Positions 10,787-20,800 of a DNA stretch of 64,000 nucleotides are shown here, piece by piece (position 1 is the stretch's first letter; each line of letters begins with the position of its first letter). A program made the translations under genes and the position numbers. Origin of the DNA: Schaalia sp. ORNL0103 (GTDB lineage: Bacteria; Actinomycetota; Actinomycetes; Actinomycetales; Actinomycetaceae); contig NZ_JAHXSA010000001.1 of assembly GCF_019429565.1 (NCBI RefSeq), positions 744,001-808,000 on the forward strand, written 5' to 3'. Below the pieces are notes generated by a model. It saw only the letters and a program-made list of their open reading frames with translations. It did not search any database and was not told the origin of the DNA.

Positions 10787-12490
10787 TCAGAGTCCGAGGT
10801 CGGACTCGAACGCGCCTTCCTCCAGGCGCTTCTTCACGTCCATGAGGAAGCGCGAAGCGTCGGCACCGTCAACCAGGCGGTGGTCGTAGGACAGCGACAG
10901 GTAGACCATCGAGCGAATCGCGATGACGTCGGCGCCGTCGGCACCCTTCATCACGACGGGACGCTTCACGATCGTGCCAACGCCCATGATCGCGGTCTCC
11001 GGCATGTTGAGGACCGGCGTATCGAAGAGTGCGCCGCCCGAACCGGTGTTGGTCACCGTGAACGTCGAGCCGGACAGCTCGTCCGGGCCAATCTTCGAGT
11101 CGCGAGTACGAGCGGCCAGATCGTTGATCGAGGCGGCGATGCCCGCAATGTCCTTGTCTCCGGCGTTCTTCATCACCGGGACCAGCAGACCGCGCGGCGT
11201 GTCAACGGCGATGCCCACGTGCTCGTAGTCGAAGTACGTGACCTCCTTGTCGTTGATGGTCGCGTTGATCTTCGGGTGGTAGGCGAGGGCCTCGGTCGCG
11301 GCCTTTACGAAGAAGGGCAGGAACGTCAGCTTGGTGCCGTGCTTGGCAAGGAACGCGTCCTTCGAACGAGCGCGCAGAGCGGCAACCTTCGTGACGTCGA
11401 CCTCGATAACCGTGGTCAGCTGAGCCGCGGTCTGCAGAGACTCGACCATACGGCGGGCGATCGTCTGACGCAGTCGCGACATCTTTTCGGTCGTTCCACG
11501 CAGCGGCGAAGGCTCGCGAACAGCGTTGGCCTGTGCAGCGGCCGGAGCGGCCGGAGCAGCAGGGGCTGCGACTGCAGCGCGAGCAGCAGCTGCGGCAGCC
11601 TCGATGTCCTCGCGGCGAATGCGGCCGCCAACACCGGTGCCCGACACGGACGCCAGATCGACGCCGAGCTCGCGGGCGAGCTTACGAACGATCGGGGTGA
11701 CGTAGGCGGAGCCGGTGACGGCAACAGGGGTTTCAACGACCGGAGCGGCGGAAGCCGTCTGTGCCAGCGTCGACGCGTTCGGGAAAGGATCAACCGGAGC
11801 CGCCGGGGCAACCGGAGCGGCCGGTGCAGCGGGGGCAGCAGGTGCCACGGGTGCAACCGGAGCGGCCGGGGTGGCAGCCTCGGCGACGGGAGCTGCAGAG
11901 GGGGCAGATGAAGAAATGATCGCGACGACGGTGCCGACCTCGACGGTCTCATCCTCGGGAACGCGGATCTCTGCGAGGAAACCGGCCACGGGGGAGGGAA
12001 CCTCGGAGTCGACCTTGTCCGTGGAGACCTCGAGCAGCGGCTCATCGGCGTCAACGGCGTCGCCCACGGACTTCAGCCACGTGGTGACGGTGCCCTCGGT
12101 GACGGACTCACCCAGAGCGGGCATGCGCACCTCGGTACCCTGCGCGGGAGCCGCCGCCGGGGCAGCGGTCTCAACGGGAGCTGCAGCAGGCGCAGCCGGC
12201 GCCTCGACGGGAGCAGCCGCGGGTGCAGCGGCAGGGGCTGCCGAAGCCTCAGATGCATCGCCAATGCGAGCGATCTCGGTGCCGACCTCGACGGTCTCAT
12301 CCTCGGGGACCAGGATTTCCAGCAGGACGCCGGCCACGGGGGAGGGGACCTCGGAGTCGACCTTGTCCGTGGACACCTCAACGATGGGCTCGTCGAGCTC
12401 GACGGTGTCGCCGACCTGCTTGAGCCACGTGGTGACGGTGCCCTCGGTGACGGACTCGCCCAGAGCGGGCATGGTCACTGAAGTTGCCAT
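10787..12490 (-). CDS. sucB: 2-oxoacid dehydrogenase E2, dihydrolipoamide acyltransferase
   Basis: This 567-residue E2 core protein transfers acyl groups from lipoamide to CoA. Two lipoyl domains at the N-terminus each carry the lipoylation site in [13 protein letters not shown]. Ala/Pro-rich linkers follow each, then a peripheral-subunit-binding domain (about residues 265-300, with [14 protein letters not shown]) and the catalytic domain ending with the active-site motif [10 protein letters not shown]. The actinobacterial annotation of this layout is usually the succinyltransferase SucB, but a pyruvate-dehydrogenase E2 is equally possible from sequence alone. It lies 27 nt downstream of lpd and is co-transcribed with it. 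The two lipoyl-domain DNA segments are strikingly alike (see the repeat at 11931-12473). Confidence 0.88.
   Translation of the reverse strand: MATSVTMPALGESVTEGTVTTWLKQVGDTVELDEPIVEVSTDKVDSEVPSPVAGVLLEILVPEDETVEVGTEIARIGDASEASAAPAAAPAAAPVEAPAAPAAAPVETAAPAAAPAQGTEVRMPALGESVTEGTVTTWLKSVGDAVDADEPLLEVSTDKVDSEVPSPVAGFLAEIRVPEDETVEVGTVVAIISSSAPSAAPVAEAATPAAPVAPVAPAAPAAPAAPVAPAAPVDPFPNASTLAQTASAAPVVETPVAVTGSAYVTPIVRKLARELGVDLASVSGTGVGGRIRREDIEAAAAAARAAVAAPAAPAAPAAAQANAVREPSPLRGTTEKMSRLRQTIARRMVESLQTAAQLTTVIEVDVTKVAALRARSKDAFLAKHGTKLTFLPFFVKAATEALAYHPKINATINDKEVTYFDYEHVGIAVDTPRGLLVPVMKNAGDKDIAGIAASINDLAARTRDSKIGPDELSGSTFTVTNTGSGGALFDTPVLNMPETAIMGVGTIVKRPVVMKGADGADVIAIRSMVYLSLSYDHRLVDGADASRFLMDVKKRLEEGAFESDLGL
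11931..12473 (-). repeat. Intragenic lipoyl-domain duplication in sucB, period 348 bp
   Basis: The segments 11931-12125 and 12279-12473 match base for base over most of their length, in strict 348-bp register (116 codons). Both contain runs such as GTGCCGACCTCGACGGTCTC and GACCTTGTCCGTGGA. Silent sites are conserved as well, so the copies are either a recent duplication or kept alike by gene conversion. Confidence 0.85.
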
Positions 12491-12517
12491 GTGTGTTCTC
12501 CTATTAAAAAATTTCGG

Positions 12518-13891
12518 TCAGTTGTGGACGTGGAGCGGCTTGCCTGCCAGCGCCATAGCCGCTTCACCAAGCGACTCGTTCTGGCTGGGGTGTGCGTGGA
12601 TCAGGGAAGCGACATCCGAGGGGTATGCCTCCCAATTCACCATGAGCTCGCCCTCACCAATCTGCTCGCCGATGCGCGCGCCGATGCCGTGGAAGCCCAC
12701 GATCGGACCGCCCTCAACCGAGACCAGCTTGATGATGCCCGATGTGGCCAGGATAGACGACTTTCCGTTGCCGGCAAGGTTGTACTCGACGGTGCGCACC
12801 TGGTCTCCAAACTTTTCGCGTGCCTGCTTCTCGGTCATACCGACGGAAGCAATCTCCGGCTCGCAGAACGTCACGCGCGGGATATTGATGTCAGCCTGCA
12901 TGGTCGGGTTCAGGCCGGCGATCTCTTCGGCGACGAAGATGCCCTGCATGAAGCCGCGGTGTGCCAGCTGAAGGCCGGGAACGATATCGCCGACCGCGTA
13001 GATGTTTCCAACGCCGGTGTGCAGGCGGTCGTTGGTGATGACGAAGCCGCGATCCAGCGTGATGCCGGCCTGCTCGTAGCCCAGGCCCTCGGTCACGGGG
13101 CCACGGCCGACAGCGACCAGAAGGACGTCGGCGTCGAAAGCCTTGCCGTCTTCGGTCGTGACGTGCACGCCCTGCTCGTTCTGCGTGGCCGAGGCGAAGC
13201 GAGTGTTCGTGTGGAACTTGATGCCGCGCTTGCGGTAGGCGCGCTCGAGCTGCTTGGAAATGGCCTCGTCCTCATTGTTGGCGAGGTGGGGGAGGGCCTC
13301 GATAATCGTGACCTCGGCGCCGAAGCTGCGCCACACGGAGGCAAACTCCAGACCGATGACGCCGCCGCCAAGAATAACGGCGGAGGAAGGAACCCAATCC
13401 ATCTGAAGGGCCTGGTCGGAGGAGATCACGCGGCCACCGATCTCGAGGCCGGGGATCGAACGCGAGTAGGATCCGGTCGCCAGAACGATGTTGCGGCCGG
13501 TAATGCGCTGGCCGTTCACCTCGATGGTGTTCGCGTCGGCGAGGCGGCCCCAGCCGGAGATCACCTCGACGTTGCGAGACTTGAGCAGGCCCTGCAGGCC
13601 CTTGTACAGGCCGGAAATGACGGAGTCGCGGTACTTACCCACCTGTGCCATGTCAATGCCGTTGAAGGTGGAGGAGACGCCGAACTTGGACGACTCGCGC
13701 ACGGCCTCGGCCGTTTCTGCGGCGTGCAGGTACGCCTTGGTGGGGATGCAGCCGCGGTGCAGACAGGTGCCGCCCACCTTGTCGCCGTCGATGAGGGCGA
13801 CCTTCATGCCCAGCTGCGCAGCGCGCAGGGCGGTCGCGTAGCCGCCGGAACCCGCACCCAGAATGACGATGTCGTAGGTCGATTCGCTCAA
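12518..13891 (-). CDS. lpd: Dihydrolipoamide dehydrogenase (E3)
   Basis: A flavoprotein of 457 residues that reoxidises lipoamide on 2-oxoacid dehydrogenase or glycine-cleavage complexes, passing electrons to NAD+. FAD-binding GAGSGGYATALRAA is at the N-terminus, the redox disulfide is in GGTCLHRGCIPTK, the NAD-binding GGGVIGLEFASVW lies centrally, and the C-terminal HAHPSQNE holds the catalytic His and Glu. It is the first gene of the lpd-sucB unit on the minus strand; sucB follows after 27 nt. The region upstream (13892-14103) has no recognisable element apart from the promoter of the divergent gene. Confidence 0.95.
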   Translation of the reverse strand: MSESTYDIVILGAGSGGYATALRAAQLGMKVALIDGDKVGGTCLHRGCIPTKAYLHAAETAEAVRESSKFGVSSTFNGIDMAQVGKYRDSVISGLYKGLQGLLKSRNVEVISGWGRLADANTIEVNGQRITGRNIVLATGSYSRSIPGLEIGGRVISSDQALQMDWVPSSAVILGGGVIGLEFASVWRSFGAEVTIIEALPHLANNEDEAISKQLERAYRKRGIKFHTNTRFASATQNEQGVHVTTEDGKAFDADVLLVAVGRGPVTEGLGYEQAGITLDRGFVITNDRLHTGVGNIYAVGDIVPGLQLAHRGFMQGIFVAEEIAGLNPTMQADINIPRVTFCEPEIASVGMTEKQAREKFGDQVRTVEYNLAGNGKSSILATSGIIKLVSVEGGPIVGFHGIGARIGEQIGEGELMVNWEAYPSDVASLIHAHPSQNESLGEAAMALAGKPLHVHN

Positions 13892-14103
13892 GGTTTAAAA
13901 CTCCTCGCTGATGAGCCGAAGCTCAGATGGTTGTTTTCATGGCGGGCCTCACGGTCCTTATAGGCCCATTGTCCCACGTTTGTGCAACGCTGTCTTGAAG
14001 CTCGGTGTTCCATCGCGGTGCATCAGGCCACACGGCTTAGTTGCTCGCGGCACTCATCTCTCATGCGATGCGCCGCGACAATGCTGTCGGTAGGATCAGA
14101 CCT

Positions 14104-14595
14104 GTGCACGGACATGAGACGACGAACGAGGCCGTCGGTGCGCGCGATCAGCGCCCGCCGTCGCTTGGGCTTGGCCGCATCATCATTGCTCTCTTTTGGC
14201 TCCTCGGAGCCTGGATTCTCGTGACGGCCATCCTCGATCTTTTTCATGCGCAGGGGCAACCCTGGGGGCCGCGCATCGTTGCTCTCCTCGCGGGTATCGA
14301 CTATCTCATCGCGGCCACGGCGCTCACCCACAACGGGCGACGCATGCGCATGGTCGGTTGGGTCACGATCTCTTTGTCGATCGCCATTCCGATTATTTTG
14401 TGGGTTGCATCGCTCGGCTTAGATGAGCTGAATTCCGCGCGCTCAGCCTGGACGGGCCTCGGCGCTGACTTCTACTTCCTGCCCCTCATTGTGTCGATCA
14501 TCGGCTTGATCTGGATGTGGCGCTCGAATCCGCGCAGGATCGTCTCACTCGCAGAGCAGGTCGAGCGTCCGTCCACCCCATGGAGGGCGCACTGA
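14104..14595 (+). CDS. Small four-helix membrane protein of unknown function
   Basis: A 163-residue hydrophobic protein with about four transmembrane helices (segments beginning IIIALFWLLGAWILV, IVALLAGIDYLIAAT, WVTISLSIAIPIILW and YFLPLIVSIIGLIWMW). I do not recognise a family. The GTG at 14104 is chosen because TAGGAT (14091-14096) lies 7 nt before it, the pattern of a leaderless transcript; an in-frame ATG further upstream would add residues without similarity or hydrophobic character. The gene stands alone between the divergent lpd operon and the convergent trmL, with a hairpin terminator at 14626-14663. Confidence 0.7.
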   Translation: MHGHETTNEAVGARDQRPPSLGLGRIIIALFWLLGAWILVTAILDLFHAQGQPWGPRIVALLAGIDYLIAATALTHNGRRMRMVGWVTISLSIAIPIILWVASLGLDELNSARSAWTGLGADFYFLPLIVSIIGLIWMWRSNPRRIVSLAEQVERPSTPWRAH

Positions 14596-14625
14596 CCCAC
14601 TGCTAATCCAACGATGAACGCAGTA

Positions 14626-14663
14626 AACGAGGCCCGGCGGAGTAATCCGACCCGGGCCTCGTT
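14626..14663. terminator. Bidirectional hairpin terminator
   Basis: AACGAGGCCCGG and CCGGGCCTCGTT form a 12-bp outer stem enclosing a smaller CGGA-GTAA-TCCG hairpin. It lies between the convergent membrane-protein gene and trmL. Confidence 0.75.
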
Positions 14664-14684
14664 CGACATCTTTCTGTCGTGGGG

Positions 14685-15146
14685 TTAGACGCCGTTCGGG
14701 AAACCCAGCTGTCGCCAGGCCTCGTACAGCACGATCGATGCGGAGTTGGCCAAATTGAGGGAGCGCACGCCGTCGACCATCTGAATGCGCACGCGATCCT
14801 CCACGCGCGGATGATGCATTGCATCCTCGGAGAGGCCGACCGACTCGCGCCCAAAAAGGAGACCGTCTCCATCGGCATAGGAGACGTCGGAGTACATGGT
14901 GGTTGCGTGGCCCGTGAGCGCCCAGACGCGCCCTGGAACCTCGGCGAGTGCCTCATCGAGGGAATCGTGCACCATGACGTGCGCGAGGTCGTGGTAGTCC
15001 AGGCCTGCGCGGCGGAGCTTCGCGTCGTCCATGTCGAAGCCCAGTGGCTTGACCAAGTGCAGCATCGATCCCGTGCATGCGGACAGGCGAATAGCGGCTC
15101 CCGTATTGCCGGGGATTTCCGGCTCCCAAAAAATAATGTGCAGCAT
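14685..15146 (-). CDS. trmL: tRNA (cytidine/uridine-34 2'-O)-methyltransferase
   Basis: A 153-residue SPOUT-class enzyme that methylates the wobble ribose of tRNA-Leu isoacceptors with SAM. The N-terminal EPEIPGNTGAAIRL and the trefoil-knot motifs LLFGRESVGL and IQMVDGVRSLNLANSASIVL are characteristic, and the length is typical of minimal TrmL proteins. It begins 5 nt downstream of the stop codon of the PEBP-family gene and is probably co-transcribed with it. Confidence 0.93.
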   Translation of the reverse strand: MLHIIFWEPEIPGNTGAAIRLSACTGSMLHLVKPLGFDMDDAKLRRAGLDYHDLAHVMVHDSLDEALAEVPGRVWALTGHATTMYSDVSYADGDGLLFGRESVGLSEDAMHHPRVEDRVRIQMVDGVRSLNLANSASIVLYEAWRQLGFPNGV

Positions 15147-15151
15147 GGTCT

Positions 15152-15679
15152 TCAGGCCTGGTGGGTCACGGTCAGGGAGGCGCGTGCAATCGTGTGCTCG
15201 AGCGCCGCGAACGAGGCCATGGCTGGGGTCGCGTCGTCGTCGAGCCCCAGCGAATCCGTATCGAGGGCGTGCACCGTGAATACGTAGCGGTGGGGGCGGT
15301 CGCCGGTGGGGGGAGCGGCTCCGAAGTAGGAGGCCTCACCTGCATCGCCGCGCAGGTGGAAAGCCGGACCGTCCAGCATGAGGTCGGATGCTCCGGCGCC
15401 CGCCTCCAGGTGGGTCATGGACGACGGGATGTCAAGAATTGCCCAGTGCCACCAGCCCGAGGGGATCGGGGCATCCGGGTCAAAACAGGTCAGCATGAAG
15501 CTTGCCGTGTCCTCGGGGAAACCGTGCCACGTGAGATCCGGGGAAAGGGATCCGGCCTCGGCGGTCGCCGACTCGGGCATGGGTGCACCGTCGGTGAGAA
15601 CGCTCGATGACAGCGTAAACGTGGGGACTTCCAGGCCCTCGTAGGGGCTGGGGGCAAGGGGGCGCTGGTCGATGTTCAT
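15152..15679 (-). CDS. PEBP family protein (YbhB/YbcL, Raf-kinase-inhibitor-like)
   Basis: A protein of 175 residues from the phosphatidylethanolamine-binding family. Signature segments are FMLTCFDPDAPIPSGWWHW (the DPDxP anion-binding motif) and [31 protein letters not shown], including [13 protein letters not shown]. Bacterial members are cytoplasmic and their role is unclear. The ATG at 15677-15679 is preceded by AAGGAG with a 5-nt spacer, which decides the start against an upstream in-frame ATG. Confidence 0.9.
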   Translation of the reverse strand: MNIDQRPLAPSPYEGLEVPTFTLSSSVLTDGAPMPESATAEAGSLSPDLTWHGFPEDTASFMLTCFDPDAPIPSGWWHWAILDIPSSMTHLEAGAGASDLMLDGPAFHLRGDAGEASYFGAAPPTGDRPHRYVFTVHALDTDSLGLDDDATPAMASFAALEHTIARASLTVTHQA

Positions 15680-15774
15680 GCATGCTCCTTTTCTCGGTGT
15701 TCCCATTGTGACCTATTCACGCACGATCGGCGTTCGGGACGCAGATGTGTGAGCGGGGTTCTACACTTCCACTA

Positions 15775-15790
15775 TCGAACATGTGTTCTA
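15775..15790 (+). promoter_or_regulatory. LexA (SOS) box upstream of imuA'
   Basis: TCGAACATGTGTTCTA fits the actinobacterial LexA box core GAAC-N4-GTTC. It ends 18 nt before the imuA' start codon and differs at one position from the box before dnaE2 (22176-22191). Confidence 0.85.
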
Positions 15791-15808
15791 TTGCTAGGAG
15801 GGGGAGTT

Positions 15809-16291
15809 ATGGCCGATGCGCACACGCGACTACTGGCGGCGCGCGACGTGTTGAACCGTGCCGAACAGGCTGTTGGCCTGCGAGCGCGTGACGATATCGA
15901 GCATGCGCAGGTGGGGATTTCTCCCGTCCTTCTGGGGCCGACTGGCAGAGCTGAACTCATCCGATTGCTGATCGATGCATGTCCCTCCGAGGGGTGGATC
16001 GGCGTGTGTGGAGTGAGGAATATCGGCTGGGAATGGGCCTCACAGCAGGGGATGGACCTCGACCGTGTACTGGTATTAAACGCGGGGAAAGATCACCAGG
16101 TGGGGGACCTGTGTTCCCTTCTGATAGAGGCCTGCGATGTTGTCTGCCTTGATGTTCCTGAACTGTCCGGCGCACAGCAGCGGGCCCTGGCGGCTCGGGC
16201 CCGATCGATGGGACGCACCATCGTGACACTGCGCCCCTGGCCGGGGCTTTCTCGTGAAGCGACACGTCGACGAATGCGGCTGGTGGTCTAG
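15809..16291 (+). CDS. imuA': ImuA'-like mutasome accessory protein
   Basis: A 160-residue RecA-fold-related protein with no P-loop: the region that should hold it reads GPTGRAELIRLL. It is identified mainly by position, being directly upstream of imuB with no gap and behind a LexA box. ImuA' proteins recruit ImuB and the error-prone polymerase DnaE2 to damaged DNA. At 160 residues it is shorter than most ImuA' proteins. The ATG at 15809 has a strong purine-rich RBS (AGGAGGGGGAG); an upstream in-frame start would lie inside the SOS-box region. The stop TAG is followed at once by the imuB GTG. Confidence 0.75.
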   Translation: MADAHTRLLAARDVLNRAEQAVGLRARDDIEHAQVGISPVLLGPTGRAELIRLLIDACPSEGWIGVCGVRNIGWEWASQQGMDLDRVLVLNAGKDHQVGDLCSLLIEACDVVCLDVPELSGAQQRALAARARSMGRTIVTLRPWPGLSREATRRRMRLVV

Positions 16292-17854
16292 GTGCGTGAC
16301 ATGGTGGTGTGGGTGCCAGATTGGCCCGTCCACTGCCTCGTGGCCGATCTGCCGCCGGGTGGCACTGGGGCTGTCGTGCACAGCGAACGCATCGAGGTTG
16401 CCAGCGGCGCTGCTCGGAGCGCCGGAGTGAGGAGCGGCATGAGCGTACGAGAGGCGACGTATGTGTGTCCCGATCTCATCTGCTTGCCTCGCGACCCTGA
16501 TCGCGAGGCACGAGCGTTTAGCGCCGTTGTCGATGCTTTCGATTCGGTGGCGGCCGGGGTGGAGTGCGTGCGCCCCGGGGTGGCCAGATGTCGGGCGCGC
16601 GGTCCCGCCCGTTGGCATGGGAGTGAGGAGGACGCGGCCTCGGCTCTGGTGTCGGCGATCGAGGAAGCCGTCGGCGTTGAATGTTTTGTTGGCATCGCCG
16701 ATGGTCCGGTCGCATCCCTGGAGGCGGCGCGCGAGGGACGCATTGTTCCTGCCGGAGAAAACCAATTATTCCTGGGTCGCATCCCGTTACATCGTGCCCT
16801 GTGGGCCGTTCCTGTTGCGATGGCTGATAGAGCAGCTGACGCCATCGAGCTATTGACAGGCCTAGGCGTCCACACGTGCGCGGATTTTCTGGCACTGGGG
16901 CGAGGCCGTGTGTGCGAGCGCTTCGGCGACGTCGGTGAACAACTCTGGAATCTCGCCTCCGGAGGCGACAGTGCCATCACGCTGGCCGGGCGCATTCAGC
17001 CAGACATCACGATGGAGTGCGTCATTGATGTGGGCGGAGAATCCATCGATACGATGATGGTGCCCATTCACCGCATCGCACGAGATCTGTCTCAGAGGCT
17101 GGGGCGGGGTGGGCTCGTCTCGCAGACCCTGCGCATTGATATGGAGGATGCTGGGGGCGGTCAGCGCACTCGCACGTGGAGTGGATGCGACGTGTGCGTA
17201 TCCGACGATGTTGCGCTGCGCGTCCGGTGGACGCTCGCGGGGTGGGCTTCGGGTATCGAAGGGCCCAGTGGCGCGGTGACCTGCATACGCGTCACCGCGT
17301 GCGATCCGCGGGTGGGGCGCAGTGCATCAGCACTGTGGGGGCGGTCAGACCGCGAGCGCGATGTCTCGCGCAGCGTCGTGCGTATCCAGGGGATGGCGGG
17401 GCCGGATTCTCTCCTGATTCCGCGGGTGCAGGGCGGATACGATCCGCGCAGCCGTGTTGTGATGACCAGATGGGGGAGCGAGCCTCTCCTTCGCCCGCAT
17501 GAGGGGGCGTGGGAGGGGCGCATCACTCATCCTCCGGCGACGCTTTTTGACGAGCCCGTGCGTGTGAGGATCGTTGGCGCATCGGGTGCCTTCGACGATG
17601 TGCGTGTGGACCACCGAGGGACCTTGAGTGCCACACCCGCCTACCTCGTGAGCGAGCGTGATGCCTCGCAATCCACGTCGGGGAGGGGACGCCGTGCGGC
17701 TATCGCGCGAGTGGAAGGACCTTGGCCAGTGGGAGGTCGTTGGTGGGCGCAGGAGAGACCGCGCGCCTACATGAGGGCTCTGCTTGAGGATGGACGGGAC
17801 ATTCTCCTCGTCTGGAAGGAAGGGGAGTGGGCTATCGAGGGGCTGGCCCAGTGA
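16292..17854 (+). CDS. imuB: ImuB, inactive Y-family polymerase homologue
   Basis: This 520-residue Y-family-like protein (palm, fingers, little finger) acts as the hub of the mutasome, linking the beta clamp, ImuA' and DnaE2. The N-terminus reads VVWVPDWPVHCL where active Y polymerases have the first catalytic Asp of IxxDxDxFF, and the second acidic motif (SxDE) is replaced by RPGVARCRAR, so it should be catalytically dead, as known for ImuB. The tail contains a QGGYDPRSRV segment and an Arg/Trp-rich end. It starts immediately after the imuA' stop codon, so the two are translationally coupled and LexA-controlled from 15775. Confidence 0.9.
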   Translation: MRDMVVWVPDWPVHCLVADLPPGGTGAVVHSERIEVASGAARSAGVRSGMSVREATYVCPDLICLPRDPDREARAFSAVVDAFDSVAAGVECVRPGVARCRARGPARWHGSEEDAASALVSAIEEAVGVECFVGIADGPVASLEAAREGRIVPAGENQLFLGRIPLHRALWAVPVAMADRAADAIELLTGLGVHTCADFLALGRGRVCERFGDVGEQLWNLASGGDSAITLAGRIQPDITMECVIDVGGESIDTMMVPIHRIARDLSQRLGRGGLVSQTLRIDMEDAGGGQRTRTWSGCDVCVSDDVALRVRWTLAGWASGIEGPSGAVTCIRVTACDPRVGRSASALWGRSDRERDVSRSVVRIQGMAGPDSLLIPRVQGGYDPRSRVVMTRWGSEPLLRPHEGAWEGRITHPPATLFDEPVRVRIVGASGAFDDVRVDHRGTLSATPAYLVSERDASQSTSGRGRRAAIARVEGPWPVGGRWWAQERPRAYMRALLEDGRDILLVWKEGEWAIEGLAQ

Positions 17855-17893
17855 GCCGGTGCTGGGGATGGGTGGGTGCCGTAGACTGAAAGG

Positions 17894-20800
17894 ATGGTAT
17901 CTCTGTCGCACACGCTGGCCTCACTGTCGGATGATGACATGATGGCCCTTGTTGGCCCGGCGGCGTGGGCGAACGGCCTGCGTTTAGCGCGCAGTGGTGC
18001 GGTGCGTGAATTCTCCTGGAGCGAGGATGGGGAACAGGCTGAAGCGCGCGTGAAGGAAGCCGGGCTGACCTATCGCGTGCGCGTCGCACAGGGTGCTGTG
18101 CGTCCGTCCCTCGCGTGTGCATGCCCGCTGCGCAGCGACTGCCCCCATACGGTCGCGACGCTCATCGTCGGACGCGAAAATGCCCGCGACAAGCAGCGCT
18201 CGGTGCCTGAGTGGAGCCGTGTCCTCGAGCAGATGCTGGGCTCCGACCGGGACCGCCTGGGCGAGCCGTTGGCCCTCGTCGTCGATGCGCATGATCCCGG
18301 GGTCGAGCCGTCTCTCATCCCGCTGCGCCGAAGCTCCTCATCCGGGTGGACGACGAAGAGGGCCTCATGGCTCGATCTGACGGCGACGCAGTGGGCGTCA
18401 GTGACGGACGGGCTGGATCCGACGCACGTCTCTCTCATGCGTGAGGGCTACCGCCTGTCGCGTGAATCGCGTTCGTGGCACTCGCGCACGGAAGTGACGC
18501 TCAGTTCGCTGGGTGAGCATGCCTACGCGTGGCTGGCACGCCTGGTGCGGGCCGGGGTTGAGCTCTACGCCTCGCCTGAGGCAGATGAGAAGGTGGTGCT
18601 TTCGCATGCGACGTGGGATGCGGACATTGATGTGCGTTCCGGTGACGACGGCCTTGACGTCAGCGTCGTCGCGCGTAACGGAGACGAGGTGATCACGAGG
18701 CCGCGCATCGACCGCGATGCGAGTGTGCTGTTGCTGGATGGAGGGCGCGCAATCGCACGCATTGAGGGGGTGGGAACGCTCGACGGCTTTCCTCTCGATC
18801 GAGGCCTGCATATTCCTGCCGCCGATGTCGCTCAGTTTCGTGGCACGTGGCTGCCCGCCCTCCTCAGGCGTTTTTCGATGGCGTCCTCCGATGGAAGTTT
18901 TGACGCTCAGGCTCGCCCGGACGTGTCCCTCGTGGGCACGGTGCGACGCGACGGTGAATCTGTCGTTGTGCGCTGGTGGGCCGAGTATCGTCAGGGTGAG
19001 TCGCGCTCGCGCACTCCTGTGGCCCACTGCGCGGACGACGAGGCCGTGGCTGAGATCGTGGGGCGCGTCGAGTTGTGGGGACGCGGGTTGGACTCCACCC
19101 TGTGGACCGCGCCTCCGACGACGGGGAGGCTGTCTCCGTGGCATGTTCCCGCGTTCTTAGAGGCAGTTGTCGATTCCGAGGGCATTGATGGCCTCGTGTG
19201 GGACGTTGCGGAGGACGTGCGTGCCATCGACGTGCGAGACGACGGATTCGATGTCGATGTGAGCGTTGATCCGGCCGAACGCGACTGGTTTGACCTCAAC
19301 GTGCGCCTGCGCCTCGGTGCCGTCACGATCAGCGTGCGCGATGCGCTCGAAGCGATCGCAGGCGGGCAGGAGTACGTCGAGGTCGAGGGAACGTGGGTAC
19401 GCCTCGACGGCGAACGTATTCGATCCTTGGCGACGCTGCTGGAAGAGGCGCGCACCCTGGCGGGGTGGGACGGCGAGGGGCTCAGGCTCACGCCGATGCA
19501 GGTCGGCGTCGTCGATCTATTCACGAGCGCATCCGACCACGTGAGTATCAGCGACGCGTGGAGGACGCGGATTGCCCCGCTGCGCGACGGCTCCGCGGAT
19601 AAAGGTGTGCCGCCGGTGCCGTCGCTGAGTTCGGTCCTGCGCCCGTATCAGCGCCGTGGGCACGCGTGGTTGACGGCTCGCCTGTCCAGTGGCATCGGTG
19701 GAATTCTGGCTGACGACATGGGCCTGGGTAAAACCGTTCAGATCCTGTCGGCTGTGGCAGCGCTGCGAGCGCATGCACCCGCCGGTGATCCCTCGCCGGT
19801 TCTCGTCGTGGCGCCGACCTCCGTCGTCGGCGTGTGGATAGACCAGGCGCGTACCTTCACACCGCACCTACGCGTACGCGCGGTGACGGAAACAGCCGCG
19901 CGCCGGGGGACGACGATCCAGGAGGAGGTTGCCGATGCGGATATTGTCGTCACCTCCTACACGCTCGTCCGCCTGGAGGCAGAGCAGTGGAACCAGGTGC
20001 GCCTCGGCGGAGTCGTCATCGATGAAGCGCAAGCGGTGAAAAACCCTCGCACTGCGACCTACCGTGCACTTCGCGATCTTGAGTCACCCTGGAAGTTGGC
20101 GGTGTCCGGCACCCCCATCGAAAACTCGCTGGGAGACCTGTGGTCGTTGCTTTCCTTGACGTGCCCCGGCCTCCTGCCCCCGTGGGAAACGTTCCAGCAG
20201 CAGGTGCGCAGGCCAATCGAAAACGGCACGGACCCGGCGATGCTCGGGCGTCTGACGGCGTACGTCGCGCCCTTCGTCCTGCGACGCACGAAGGAGGAGG
20301 TCGCTCCGGATCTGCCCGACAAGATCGTCGACATTGTGCGCGTCGATTTAGGCAAGGAACACCGCCATATCTACGACCAGTACCTGGCCCGCGAGCGCGC
20401 CCGGATTCTCGATCTCCTACGCGACGTGGATGCGAACCGAATGAGTGTGCTTACGTCAATTACGAGGCTGCGTCAGCTAGCGCTCGATCCGGCTCTCGTC
20501 GAGGATTCGTACGCGCACGTGGGGTCGGCAAAAATCGAGTACCTGGCGGATCGCCTGGATGAGATCGTGCCTCTCGGGCATCAGGCGCTGGTGTTCAGCC
20601 AGTTCACCTCGTTCCTGGAGCGTATTCGGCACATGCTTGAGCGCCGCGGAATATCCGTCGTGCAGCTCGATGGGTCGACGCGTGGTCGCGCTGAGGTCAT
20701 CGAAAAGTTCCGTTCGGGCGATGCCCAAGTCTTCCTCATCTCGCTGAAGGCTGGTGGTTCCGGATTGACCCTCACCGAGGCGGACTACGTCTACGTCATG

